A DNA stretch of 7,381 bases from Flavobacterium sp. (GTDB taxonomy: Bacteria; Bacteroidota; Bacteroidia; Flavobacteriales; Flavobacteriaceae), in contig JAAURU010000179.1 of assembly GCA_012032075.1 (NCBI GenBank), positions 1-7,381 on the forward strand. The letters are read 5' to 3'. Below the pieces are notes generated by a model that was not told where the DNA came from, did no database searches, and worked only from the letters and a program-made list of their open reading frames with translations. Both the position numbers and the translations under genes were made by a program. Positions 1 through 6,585 of the stretch are shown piece by piece (position 1 is the first letter of the stretch; the number at the start of each line of letters is the position of its first letter).

Positions 1-1856
1 TTAGCTAAAACCGCTGCAATTCCTGCTGGATCTGTTCCTAAAATTTCTACAACACCTTGTTCGTCAACTTCATTAATTACAATAGTTGTTCCAGTAGCTT
101 TTTGTAATTCTTGAATTACTTTTCCACCAGGGCCAATCAATGCTCCAATGAAAGCTCCAGGAATAGTTCTTGTAATGATTTTTGGTGCTTTTGGTTTAAC
201 GTCTGCTCTTGGCTGTGCAATGGTTTCTGTTAATTTACCTAAAATATGTAAACGACCTTCTCTTGCTTGAGCTAAAGCTTGTTCCATAATATCATAACGT
301 AAACCGTCAATTTTGATATCCATTTGACAAGCAGTAATTCCATCGGCAGTTCCTGTAACTTTGAAGTCCATGTCTCCTAAATGATCTTCATCACCTAAAA
401 TATCAGAAAGTACAGCAAATTTGGTTCCGTCTGTAATTAATCCCATAGCAATACCAGAAACTGGTTTTTTCATTTGAATTCCAGCATCCATTAATGCCAT
501 AGTTCCAGCACATACTGTTGCCATAGAAGATGAACCATTAGATTCTAATACTTCAGAAACTACACGAATAGTATAAGGGCAATCAGCAGGAATCATATTT
601 TTTAAAGCGCGTTGTGCTAAATTTCCATGACCCACTTCTCTACGAGAAGTGCCTCTTAAAGGTCTTGCTTCACCTGTTGAAAAAGGAGGGAAGTTATAAT
701 GTAAATAGAACTTTTCTTCTCCTTGTTCAGATGGGGAATCAATTACATTTGCTTCTCTAGAAGTTCCTAAAGTTACTGTTGCTAAAGCTTGTGTTTCTCC
801 ACGTGTAAATAAAGAAGATCCATGAACAGAAGGTAGATAATCAGTTTCACACCAAATAGGTCTTATTTCTGTAGTTTTTCTTCCATCTAAACGAATTCCT
901 TTTTCAAGGATTACATTTCGAACGGCTTCTTTTTGAGTTTTGTAAATATATTTACCAATTAATTCAGCTAAATCTGGATTTTCGGCATGTTCTTCTTCTG
1001 TAAATAAAGCTTTTACTTCTTCTTTTACTAATGCAAATTTTTCACCTCTTTCACTTTTTGCAGAAGCTTCTTGTGCTATTGCATAGTATTTATCGTAAGA
1101 TGCTTTTTTAATTTTTGCATAAACTTCCTCATTTTCTGGTTCTCCTTCATATTCTCTATAAGCTAGTGAACCTAGAGAATCTCTTAGTTTTTGTTGAGCA
1201 ACAATTTGAACTTTAATAGCTTCATGTGCAAACTTAATAGCTTCAACCATTTCTGCTTCAGAAATTTCATGCATTTCTCCTTCTACCATGGCTACAGAAT
1301 CCATTGAAGCTCCAATCATCATATCTAAATCAGATAAAGCTAATTGTTCTCTACTTGGATTGATTATAAATTTTCCATCAATACGCGCTACACGAACTTC
1401 TGAAATTAAGTTGTAAAAAGGAATATCTGAAACTGCTAAAGCTGCTGAAGCTGCTAATCCTGCTAAAGCATCAGGCATGATATCATCATCATGACTCATT
1501 AATTGAATCATAACTTGCGTTTCTGCATGATAATCGTCTGGGAAAAGTGGACGCAAAACACGGTCAACTAATCTCATCGTTAATACTTCGCTATCACTTG
1601 GTCGTGCTTCTCTTTTGAAGAAACCTCCAGGAAAACGTCCAGCTGCTGCAAATTTTTCACGATAATCTACTGTTAAAGGTAGAAAATCAACACCTGGATT
1701 TGCGGTTCTAGCTGAAACTGCTGTTGCAAGCAACATACAATCTCCCATTCTAACCACCACAGATCCATCGGCTTGTTTGGCTAATTTTCCAGTTTCGATT
1801 GTAATGCTTCTTCCATCACCCAAATCGATAACTTCTTGGAATACTTTTGGAATCAT
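1..1856 (-). CDS. pnp: polynucleotide phosphorylase (PNPase), C-terminus cut by window edge
   Basis: PNPase is a trimeric 3'-to-5' exoribonuclease that uses phosphate to degrade RNA to nucleoside diphosphates; it can also add tails. I translated it directly: 618 codons from ATG at 1856 with no frame break and an in-frame TAA just upstream. In order there are a first RNase PH domain (about residues 10-145), an all-alpha linker (about 150-310), and a second RNase PH domain (about 320-550). The second contains the phosphate/RNA-binding Arg pair R405-R406 in TSRREVGHG, the SSSMA motif, and the metal ligands D491, D497 and K499 in the GDEDHLGDMDFK stretch, which match E. coli D486/D492/K494. A KH domain starts near 563 with its GPGGK loop. 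The rest of KH and the expected S1 domain lie outside the window. It follows rpsO on the same strand, the order common in bacteria. Confidence 0.98.
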   Translation of the reverse strand, partial: MIPKVFQEVIDLGDGRSITIETGKLAKQADGSVVVRMGDCMLLATAVSARTANPGVDFLPLTVDYREKFAAAGRFPGGFFKREARPSDSEVLTMRLVDRVLRPLFPDDYHAETQVMIQLMSHDDDIMPDALAGLAASAALAVSDIPFYNLISEVRVARIDGKFIINPSREQLALSDLDMMIGASMDSVAMVEGEMHEISEAEMVEAIKFAHEAIKVQIVAQQKLRDSLGSLAYREYEGEPENEEVYAKIKKASYDKYYAIAQEASAKSERGEKFALVKEEVKALFTEEEHAENPDLAELIGKYIYKTQKEAVRNVILEKGIRLDGRKTTEIRPIWCETDYLPSVHGSSLFTRGETQALATVTLGTSREANVIDSPSEQGEEKFYLHYNFPPFSTGEARPLRGTSRREVGHGNLAQRALKNMIPADCPYTIRVVSEVLESNGSSSMATVCAGTMALMDAGIQMKKPVSGIAMGLITDGTKFAVLSDILGDEDHLGDMDFKVTGTADGITACQMDIKIDGLRYDIMEQALAQAREGRLHILGKLTETIAQPRADVKPKAPKIITRTIPGAFIGALIGPGGKVIQELQKATGTTIVINEVDEQGVVEILGTDPAGIAAVLA

Positions 1857-1881
1857 AAAATGTAATTCTTAATTAAACAAA

Positions 1882-1923
1882 GGGTTTTAGTTGTGTTGTT
1901 GTGTGTGTAGTTGTGTGAAACCC
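1882..1923 (-). repeat. GT/AC-rich leader segment of pnp with terminal inverted repeat
   Basis: This low-complexity stretch lies in the 134-bp rpsO-pnp gap. On the plus strand it is almost pure G/T; in the pnp transcript it would be an A/C-rich, largely unpaired leader. It is bounded by GGGTTT (1882-1887) and AAACCC (1918-1923), a 6-bp inverted repeat. Inside is a 9-bp direct repeat, TAGTTGTGT, at 1888-1896 and 1908-1916. The composition is unlike the A/T-rich spacers elsewhere in the window. A role in pnp expression is inference only. Confidence 0.5.
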
Positions 1924-1959
1924 AATGAAAAACCAAACTTTTTCTTTAAAATATATAAA

Positions 1960-1985
1960 ACAAAAAGGGGCGCGAAGCCCCTTAA
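1960..1985 (-). terminator. intrinsic terminator downstream of rpsO
   Basis: Read on the minus strand just after the rpsO stop codon, AAGGGGC (1983-1977) pairs with GCCCCTT (1971-1965) around a TTCGC loop. This gives a 7-bp stem with a G/C core, followed by a T-rich tract. It is a textbook Rho-independent terminator and the only strong G/C hairpin in this A/T-rich window. It should end most rpsO transcripts before pnp, so pnp is either expressed by read-through or has its own promoter in 1857-1959. I saw no clear TAnnTTTG box there. Confidence 0.85.
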
Positions 1986-1990
1986 GTTGA

Positions 1991-2260
1991 TTATTTTCTA
2001 ATTCCTAATTCTTTAATAATCTCACGATATCTATTGATATCTTTTTTCTTTAAGTAATCTAAAAGACTTTTTCTTTTACCTACTAATTTCACTAACGAAC
2101 GCTCAGTATTGTAATCATGACGATTGTTTTTTAAGTGTCCAGTTAAGTGGTTTATTCTAAATGTGAACAATGCAATTTGTCCTTCAGCAGAACCTGTGTT
2201 TTCTGCTTTTCCTCCGTGTTTCGCGAAGATTTCTGATTTAACTTCTTTAGTTAAGTACAT
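1991..2260 (-). CDS. rpsO: 30S ribosomal protein S15
   Basis: S15 is a primary 16S rRNA-binding protein of the small-subunit platform, contacting the central-domain three-way junction and h22. The 89-residue product has the usual family length. It shows the conserved core TGSAEGQ (22-28), the INHL-GHLK helix with H42, D49 in the rRNA-binding loop, and the C-terminal LLDYLKKKD...YREIIKELGIRK helix. Thr52 is present where E. coli has Ser. The frame is intact. The start at 2260 gives the standard MYLT- N-terminus; there is no Shine-Dalgarno, as is usual for Bacteroidota. It is followed by a strong terminator and then pnp, and preceded by a plausible promoter at 2318-2325. Confidence 0.97.
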   Translation of the reverse strand: MYLTKEVKSEIFAKHGGKAENTGSAEGQIALFTFRINHLTGHLKNNRHDYNTERSLVKLVGKRKSLLDYLKKKDINRYREIIKELGIRK

Positions 2261-2317
2261 GCTAATATTATTTTAAATGATTATTATGTATGAAAAGGAA
2301 ATACTCCATTTCGGGTG

Positions 2318-2325
2318 CAAATATA
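2318..2325 (-). promoter_or_regulatory. putative Bacteroidota -7 promoter box for rpsO
   Basis: On the minus strand the sequence is TATATTTG, an exact match to the Bacteroidota sigma-ABfr -7 consensus TAnnTTTG. It lies 57 bp upstream of the rpsO start, giving a leader of about 50 nt. No good -33 TTG/TTTG is seen at the usual 17-23 bp spacing; that position is occupied by the heptamer repeat. In the leader just downstream, GAAAT (2298-2302) and ATTTC (2308-2312) can form a 5-bp hairpin. Confidence 0.5.
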
Positions 2326-2360
2326 GTTAAAAAGTTGGAAGTTAAAAGTTAGAAGTTAGA
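2325..2360. repeat. five-unit heptamer tandem repeat, AGTTNNA
   Basis: Five head-to-tail units are read on the plus strand: AGTTAAAA (2325-2332, one base longer), AGTTGGA (2333-2339), AGTTAAA (2340-2346), AGTTAGA (2347-2353) and AGTTAGA (2354-2360). The array lies between the end of the GAF-domain gene and the rpsO -7 box, where the -33 region should be. It may be a slippage-prone spacer or a regulator-binding array. Its function is unknown. Confidence 0.75.
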
Positions 2361-2376
2361 AATATTTAAAAAAAAA

Positions 2377-2831
2377 CTAAAATAAACGAGCAACATTCTC
2401 ATTAACAAATTCTAAAAAGCGCTCGTCAGCTTCTGTAAAAGGGTCAATTACGTGAGAATCAATGTCTATTTGACCAATGTTTATTCCATTCACAAACAAA
2501 GGAACAACAATTTCCGATTTTACTGTAAAACTACAAGCAATGTAATTATCTTGTGCTGCAACATCTGGAACTACAAAATTGGTATTAGATTCTGCAACTT
2601 GTCCGCAAATTCCTTTCCAAATGGAATTACGGTATGATCTGTTTCTGCACCTACATAAGGACCTAAATGTAATGTTTTCGTTTCATGATTAGCAAAATAA
2701 AAACCTACCCAGTTGTAATATGAGATGTTATCTTGTAATAACTGACAAATAGTTGCTAATTTTTCATCTCGAGTTAACGTATTATTTGTAGTGATTTTTA
2801 TGATTTCTGGTTTTAAATTTTCAAATGTCAT
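2377..2831 (-). CDS. GAF-domain protein, free methionine-(R)-sulfoxide reductase-like (frameshifted in this sequence)
   Basis: A single missing base at about 2611-2618 (a CC/TTT run on the plus strand) breaks the frame after residue 72. Restoring it gives a 151-residue single GAF domain running to the TAG at 2377-2379. The family (fRMsr, yeast YKL069W/E. coli YebR type) reduces free Met-R-sulfoxide in the cytosol using conserved cysteines. Visible motifs are NWVGFYF (40-46), the FGKGICGQ loop with C76, and YIACSFTVKSEIVVPL with C100. The C76-C100 spacing of 24 equals that of E. coli C94-C118. The third family cysteine (E. coli C84), ten residues before C76, is His66 here, so recycling chemistry may differ or the protein may only bind a ligand. 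It is divergent from xrtF, with a likely -7 box at 2846-2853. Confidence 0.85.
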
Positions 2832-2845
2832 TTGTGTTTTTTTTG

Positions 2846-2853
2846 CAAAAGTA
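2846..2853 (-). promoter_or_regulatory. putative -7 promoter box for the GAF-domain gene
   Basis: On the minus strand the sequence is TACTTTTG, matching TAnnTTTG, with its downstream edge 14 bp from the ATG at 2831. That predicts a very short, A-rich leader of about 10 nt. No -33 TTG is evident. The 69-bp divergent spacer it shares with xrtF is otherwise featureless A/T-rich DNA. Confidence 0.4.
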
Positions 2854-2879
2854 TTTATTCTTTGCTTTTAAAATTTATA

Positions 2880-2887
2880 TATTTTTG
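2880..2887 (+). promoter_or_regulatory. putative -7 promoter box for the xrtF operon
   Basis: TATTTTTG matches TAnnTTTG and ends 13 bp before the TTG start of xrtF. A TTTG at 2861-2864 could serve as the -33 element, but the 15-bp spacer is shorter than usual. The A/T-rich background makes chance matches likely, so confidence is low. Confidence 0.3.
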
Positions 2888-2900
2888 TTAAAAATATCTT

Positions 2901-3450
2901 TTGAAGACGCTTTTTATTCAATACAAACCTTTTTTCTCTTTTTTAATTAAGTTTTTGCTTTTTTATGTGGTTTTTACTTTTATATATAATTTCTATTTGA
3001 ATCAATTTGAAAGCGAAAACAATGAAGTTGATGGAATAACAAAATTAGTGTCTGAACATACAAATTCTCTACTTAATTTTTTGGTCATACTGCTGAAATT
3101 GACCAAAATGAAATTGAACCTTCTATGAAGTTAATTTATAATGGAAAGTTTGTTTCTAGAATTATTGAAGGTTGTAACGGAATTAGTGTAATGATTTTAT
3201 TTGCGGCTTTTGTTTTTGCTTTTTCGGTTAAGATAAAACGAACAATTATTTATATAGTATTAGGTTGTTTGATAATTTATGTATTAAATATTATAAGAAT
3301 AGCTATGATTGCTTATGCTTTGTTTTATTATCCTAAGTATAATGAACTTTTACATGGTACCATTTTCCTCTATTTATTTACGGTGTGGTTTTTTTATTGT
3401 GGATTTTATGGGTAACTAAATTTTCTGGTTATGATAGAAAAACTGCTTAA
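2901..3450 (+). CDS. xrtF: exosortase family protein XrtF (two frameshifts in this sequence)
   Basis: Exosortases are multi-spanning inner-membrane transpeptidase-like enzymes that recognise a C-terminal sorting signal and cleave or transfer exported proteins. The product is rebuilt to 183 residues by adding one T to the T-run at 3077-3082 and one T to the run at 3389-3395; each correction restores continuous protein and the ends agree. The family triad is visible: Cys92 in IEGCNGIS, Arg133 in NIIRIA and His152 in LLHGT. Hydrophobic segments lie at about 12-32, 95-111, 115-131, 134-144 and 154-172. The start is the TTG at 2901, since an in-frame TAA lies at 2889-2891 with no ATG between. The last 20 bases overlap the downstream partner gene, indicating one operon. 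No substrate with a recognisable sorting tail is in the window. Confidence 0.87.
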
Positions 3451-3882
3451 AAATAAAACTAAGGTGTTTTTAATCATTGTTTTTTAATTTTGTTAGTTGC
3501 TATCAGAACTTTTGAAAGTTATCTTTTTATGACCCTTTTTTGAACTTCTTTAAGTTAGATTACCAAAAAAACACTGCCAACTTATAATGGAATTCATTTG
3601 TTTTTTGGTATTTTATTTCGATATGGATTGAATACTTTATTTTCATTGTTTTTGATTTACTTGCTTTTCAAAGAAAAAAAGTTGGTTGTTTTTTCTGCTT
3701 GGATTTATCTGTCTCTTTTTGTGATTTTAGTTGCACTTTTTTTTGGAATACTTAATTTAGATTCAAATCCAGATTATTTAGTTCTCTTTTATGTGAGACG
3801 TTTTTTAATTCAGCCATTGTTTTTATTCCTTTTTATTGCTGCTTTTTACTATCAAAAAAGACAAAATAATTCACTATCTTAG
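3431..3882 (+). CDS. exosortase F system-associated membrane protein (three indels in this sequence)
   Basis: This small integral membrane protein is characteristically encoded next to xrtF in Flavobacteriia; its biochemical role is unknown. Adding one T to the run 3480-3485, adding one T to 3524-3528, and removing one A from 3565-3571 gives an uninterrupted 150-residue protein from ATG 3431 to TAG 3880-3882. Predicted membrane segments are at about 12-25, 56-80, 85-107 and 122-141. A conserved-looking periplasmic or loop stretch, ESYLFYDPFLNFFK (29-42), and YVRRFLIQPL (121-130) precede the last helix. The sequence after 3598 alone would look like a separate 94-residue membrane protein, but it is the C-terminal two-thirds of this gene. 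The 20-bp overlap with xrtF supports translational coupling. The third correction could instead be two missing As, changing one or two residues near 47. Confidence 0.8.
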
Positions 3883-3900
3883 TAAAACAATTTTTGTACT

Positions 3901-4728
3901 ATGAAGGTTAAAAAATATTCAGGAGCAATTGTTGATTTTGACGAATCTAAATTAATCAAATCTTTAATTGCTTCTGGAGCAAGTGATGAAATTGCAAAAC
4001 AAATAATTCATGATATTCAACCTCAATTATATGATGGAATTGCCACCAAAAAAATTTACAAATTAGCCTTTCAAAAATTAAAGCGTTTTTCAAATGCTCA
4101 TGCTGCTAGATTTAGTTTAAAAAATGGCATCATGGCTCTTGGACCAGCTGGATTTTATTTTGAAAAATTCATTGCAAGGATTTTTGAATTGCAAGGCTAT
4201 CAAACAATAACGAATGTTTTCTTAGAAGGGAATTGTATTTCGCACGAACTAGATGTGATTGTTAAACAAGATAATCATGTAGCAATAGTAGAATGTAAGT
4301 TTCATGGTAGTCAGGAATCAAAAACTGATGTAAAAATTCCCATGTATATTTTATCTCGATTTAATGATTTGAATAAAAAAACATATATAGTTTTTGATAA
4401 AAATGAGAATATTTCTAAATGTTGGCTCATTACAAATAATAAATTTACATCTGAAGCAATAAAATTTGGTGAATGTTCTGGATTACAGTTGTTAAGTTGG
4501 GATTACCCTAAAAACAATAGCTTAAAAGATTTAGTAAACCAATTTACTATTTATCCCATAACTTGTTTAACAACTTTAACGGCAGCTGAGAAAGAAGTAT
4601 TATTACTAGAAAGTATTTTAACAGTATATGATTTAGTACATCATGAAAGAAAATTTGATAGGCTAAAACTGAGTGAAACTAGAATGAAAAACGTGTTAAA
4701 TGAAAGTAATCAATTATTAAATAGATGA
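3901..4728 (+). CDS. ATP-cone domain plus Mrr-like PD-(D/E)XK nuclease domain protein
   Basis: The gene is intact: 275 residues, with no frame break. Residues 1 to about 88 form an ATP-cone, the nucleotide-sensing module known from ribonucleotide reductases and NrdR; it begins VKKYSGAIVDFDESKLIKSL. Residues about 88-200 resemble the Mrr-type restriction endonuclease fold: a helix FEKFIARIFELQGY, then D118 in HELDVIV and E131-x-K133 in VAIVECKFH, the D...ExK catalytic pattern. The tail (about 205-250) contains YPITCLTTLTAAEK, probably a small helical or HhH-like DNA-contacting region. The expected role is a cytosolic, nucleotide-responsive DNA or RNA nuclease, but the substrate is unknown. Its stop overlaps the start of the beta-CASP gene by 4 bp (ATGA), implying coupled translation. 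It lies 18 bp after the XrtF partner gene. An imperfect -7-like AATTTTTG (3889-3896) sits right before the ATG. Confidence 0.85.
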   Translation: MKVKKYSGAIVDFDESKLIKSLIASGASDEIAKQIIHDIQPQLYDGIATKKIYKLAFQKLKRFSNAHAARFSLKNGIMALGPAGFYFEKFIARIFELQGYQTITNVFLEGNCISHELDVIVKQDNHVAIVECKFHGSQESKTDVKIPMYILSRFNDLNKKTYIVFDKNENISKCWLITNNKFTSEAIKFGECSGLQLLSWDYPKNNSLKDLVNQFTIYPITCLTTLTAAEKEVLLLESILTVYDLVHHERKFDRLKLSETRMKNVLNESNQLLNR

Positions 4729-6082
4729 AAATACATTTTTTAGGAGGAGCTGGAACCGTAACAGGTTCAAAAACACTAGTTGAGTGTGATGAATTGTCTA
4801 TTCTAATAGATTGCGGACTTTTTCAAGGTGTGAAAGCGTTACGAGAATTGAATAGAGTACCTTTGCCTTATCTTCCAAAAGATATTGATTTTGTGATATT
4901 AACTCATGGTCATTTAGATCATTGTGGTTGGTTACCAAAATTAGTAAATGAAGGTTTTGAAGGAAAAATTTTTTGTACAGCACCCACAAAAGAAATTACA
5001 AAGTTGATTTTATTAGACAGTGCTAAAATTCAGGAGGAAGAAGCTGAAAAAGCGAATAAGGAATATTACTCAAAACACAATCCAGCTTTACCATTATATA
5101 CAGTTGAAGAAGCTAATCAAGTTTTTCCTTTAATACGAATTGTTGATAAAGATATTGATGTGGTTTTGTCTGAAACCATTTCATTTTCATTTTTTTATGC
5201 TTCTCACATTTTAGGAGCTTGCTCAATTAGCTTACAAGTCGAAGGTAAAACATTAGTTTTTTCTGGAGATGTAGGTCAAGATGATGATGTTTTGTTATTT
5301 CCTCCTATAAAACCTAAAAAAGCAGATTATGTTTTTCTCGAAAGTACTTATGGTAATAGATTACATAAAGGAAATGACCCTCTTTTTGATTTGGAACTGT
5401 TAATTAATAATACTTATAACAACGGTGGAAATGTAATTATTCCAAGCTTTGCAGTAGAACGTGTACAAACGGTTATGTTTTTACTTTGGCAACTTAAAAA
5501 AGAAGATAGAATTCCTAATATTCCTTATATTATTGATACACCAATGGGAATAAATGTATTACATGTTTTTCAAGAAAATAGAAATTGGCACAAATTAAAC
5601 TATGAAGAATGTGTAGAAATGAGTAAAATGTTTACTTTAATATCTGATTACCAAGATACTATTGTGGCAATCTATGATAACCAACCAAAAAGTTGTCATT
5701 GCAGCTAGTGGTATGATAACAGGAGGAAGGGTTTTGTCCTATTTAGAACGATATATTGATAAACCAGAAAATCTTTTAGCTTTAGTAGGATATCAAGCAG
5801 AAGGAACGCGAGGTAGAAAATTATTAGAAGGTGCCAATGAAATTAAGATGTATGGAAAATATTATCCAGTAAAAGCAAAAGTTCTTTTAATTGATGGTTT
5901 ATCAGCTCATGGTGATCAAAAAGATTTATTAGGATGGCTAAATGATTTAACCGAAAAACCTAAAAAAATATATTTAATTCATGGTGAAAGTGAAGCCGCT
6001 GAAGCTTTTAAAAGATAAGATTTCAGAAGATTTAAAAATGGAATGTTTAATTCCTCAATTAGGTCAAATAATTGAAATTTAG
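4725..6082 (+). CDS. MBL-fold/beta-CASP RNase-like metallohydrolase (two frameshifts in this sequence)
   Basis: Proteins of this family (Thermus TTHA0252-like, CPSF73-related) are zinc-dependent nucleases acting mainly on RNA. Removing one A from the run 5687-5691 and one A from 6010-6013 gives a continuous 451-residue protein ending at TAG 6080-6082, the usual family size. Metal ligands are visible: H61, H63, D65, H66 in THGHLDHCG, H161 in YASHILGA and D182 in FSGDVG. Beta-CASP motifs follow: A is E206 in LESTYGNR, B is H395 in LSAHGDQ and C is H419 in LIHGESEA. IAASGMITGGR (325-335), typical of the RNA-specificity part, lies just after the first indel. All catalytic residues survive, so the gene is probably functional. 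The start overlaps the stop of the ATP-cone nuclease gene by 4 bp, so the two are likely made together. Confidence 0.9.
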
Positions 6083-6093
6083 ATAAAATTAAC

Positions 6094-6122
6094 TTTGTTA
6101 CATAAAATTATTAGTAAATTTG
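6094..6122 (+). promoter_or_regulatory. Bacteroidota-type promoter for the HYC_CC_PP/receptor operon
   Basis: TTTG at 6094-6097 (-33) and TAAATTTG at 6115-6122 (-7, exact TAnnTTTG) are separated by 17 bp, within the spacing known for Flavobacterium. This is the best promoter in the window. The -7 box ends only 4 bp before the ATG at 6127, so transcription should start at or within a few bases of the start codon, predicting a leaderless or nearly leaderless mRNA. Confidence 0.65.
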
Positions 6123-6126
6123 CACC

Positions 6127-6535
6127 ATGCAATTGAAAAAATGTGCTGCCATATTATTAACTGTATTTATCTTATTTTCAAATTTAGGATTAGCTTTTAA
6201 TGTACATTATTGCCATGATAAGATTTCTGGAGTTTCAATAATTATTGATAACAAAGAGACTTGTAAAGAAGAAGTTAAAACGTGTTGTGCTATAAAAAAT
6301 CAACACAATGATTGTTGTTCAAACAAGGAATTAAAAAACTGAAAAAAAGACGGATAATGTTTTAACTAAAAGTTTCCAGTTAGAATTACAACAGTATTAT
6401 TTGACTTCTGTTTTTGAATCTCCTAGAGCTATTGAAGTATTTAATGAAACAACCAATAGATTTCTTTCTTTTTATTGCGATTCAAACGCACCACCTTTAT
6501 ACAAACTTTATTGTCAATTAGTTTTTTACGCATAA
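6127..6535 (+). CDS. HYC_CC_PP family small exported Cys-rich protein (one frameshift in this sequence)
   Basis: Removing one A from the run 6333-6338 joins two frames into a 135-residue protein ending at TAA 6533-6535. Residues 1-23 look like a signal peptide or membrane anchor (KK, then a hydrophobic stretch). The name-giving motifs are all present: HYC at 27-29, CC pairs at 53-54 and 63-64, and PP at 122-123 in NAPPLYKL. Further cysteines are at 6, 46, 117 and 129. The biochemical function is not established. The exported Cys/His-rich make-up and position directly upstream of a TonB-dependent receptor suggest metal handling in the periplasm; this is inference. It has its own good promoter and probably forms an operon with the receptor 50 bp downstream. 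Without the correction the second half, including the PP motif, would be missed. Confidence 0.78.
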
Positions 6536-6536
6536 A

Positions 6537-6577
6537 TTTTAATGTTTTTTAGATTTTAAAAATTCAAAACATTAAAA
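6537..6577. repeat. 12-bp perfect inverted repeat between the HYC_CC_PP gene and receptor gene
   Basis: TTTTAATGTTTT (6537-6548) is the exact reverse complement of AAAACATTAAAA (6566-6577), with a 17-base A/T-rich loop. It starts one base after the stop of the upstream gene and ends 8 bases before the receptor ATG, filling the intergenic gap. The stem is nearly all A/T, so it is a weak terminator; it could be an attenuator, an mRNA-processing or stability element, or a dyad operator. Function not shown. Confidence 0.55.
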
Positions 6578-6585
6578 ATAGATTT

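Noticed and set aside
1888..1923. CRISPR-like or satellite repeat in the GT-rich tract
   Set aside because: Only two 9-bp copies in low-complexity DNA, with no regular spacer pattern.
2452..2637. 61-codon plus-strand open frame
   Set aside because: It lies antisense to the conserved GAF-domain gene, has no recognisable protein features, and is a shadow frame.
2571..2831. Short 86-residue GAF protein as a natural truncated gene
   Set aside because: The conserved C76/C100 half of the domain continues in the next frame to a stop at 2377, so the short form is an artefact of one missing base.
3077..3082. Programmed ribosomal frameshifting at T/A runs
   Set aside because: The breaks occur in many unrelated genes, in both directions and in ordinary homopolymers, without conserved slippery-site or downstream-structure patterns; sequence errors are simpler.
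3125..3415. Separate 96-residue membrane protein
   Set aside because: It contains the Cys/Arg/His triad of XrtF and continues directly from the preceding frame once one T is added; it is the C-terminal part of xrtF.
3598..3882. Separate 94-residue membrane protein with a TTG start
   Set aside because: It continues the exosortase-associated protein that starts at 3431; three single-base corrections give a whole 150-residue protein.
4798..4989. 63-codon minus-strand open frame
   Set aside because: It is antisense to the metal-binding core of the beta-CASP gene (H61-H66 region); a chance shadow.
5662..6018. Separate 118-residue MBL C-terminal protein
   Set aside because: It carries beta-CASP motifs B and C, which must belong with the metal site encoded by 4725-5690; one extra A explains the split.
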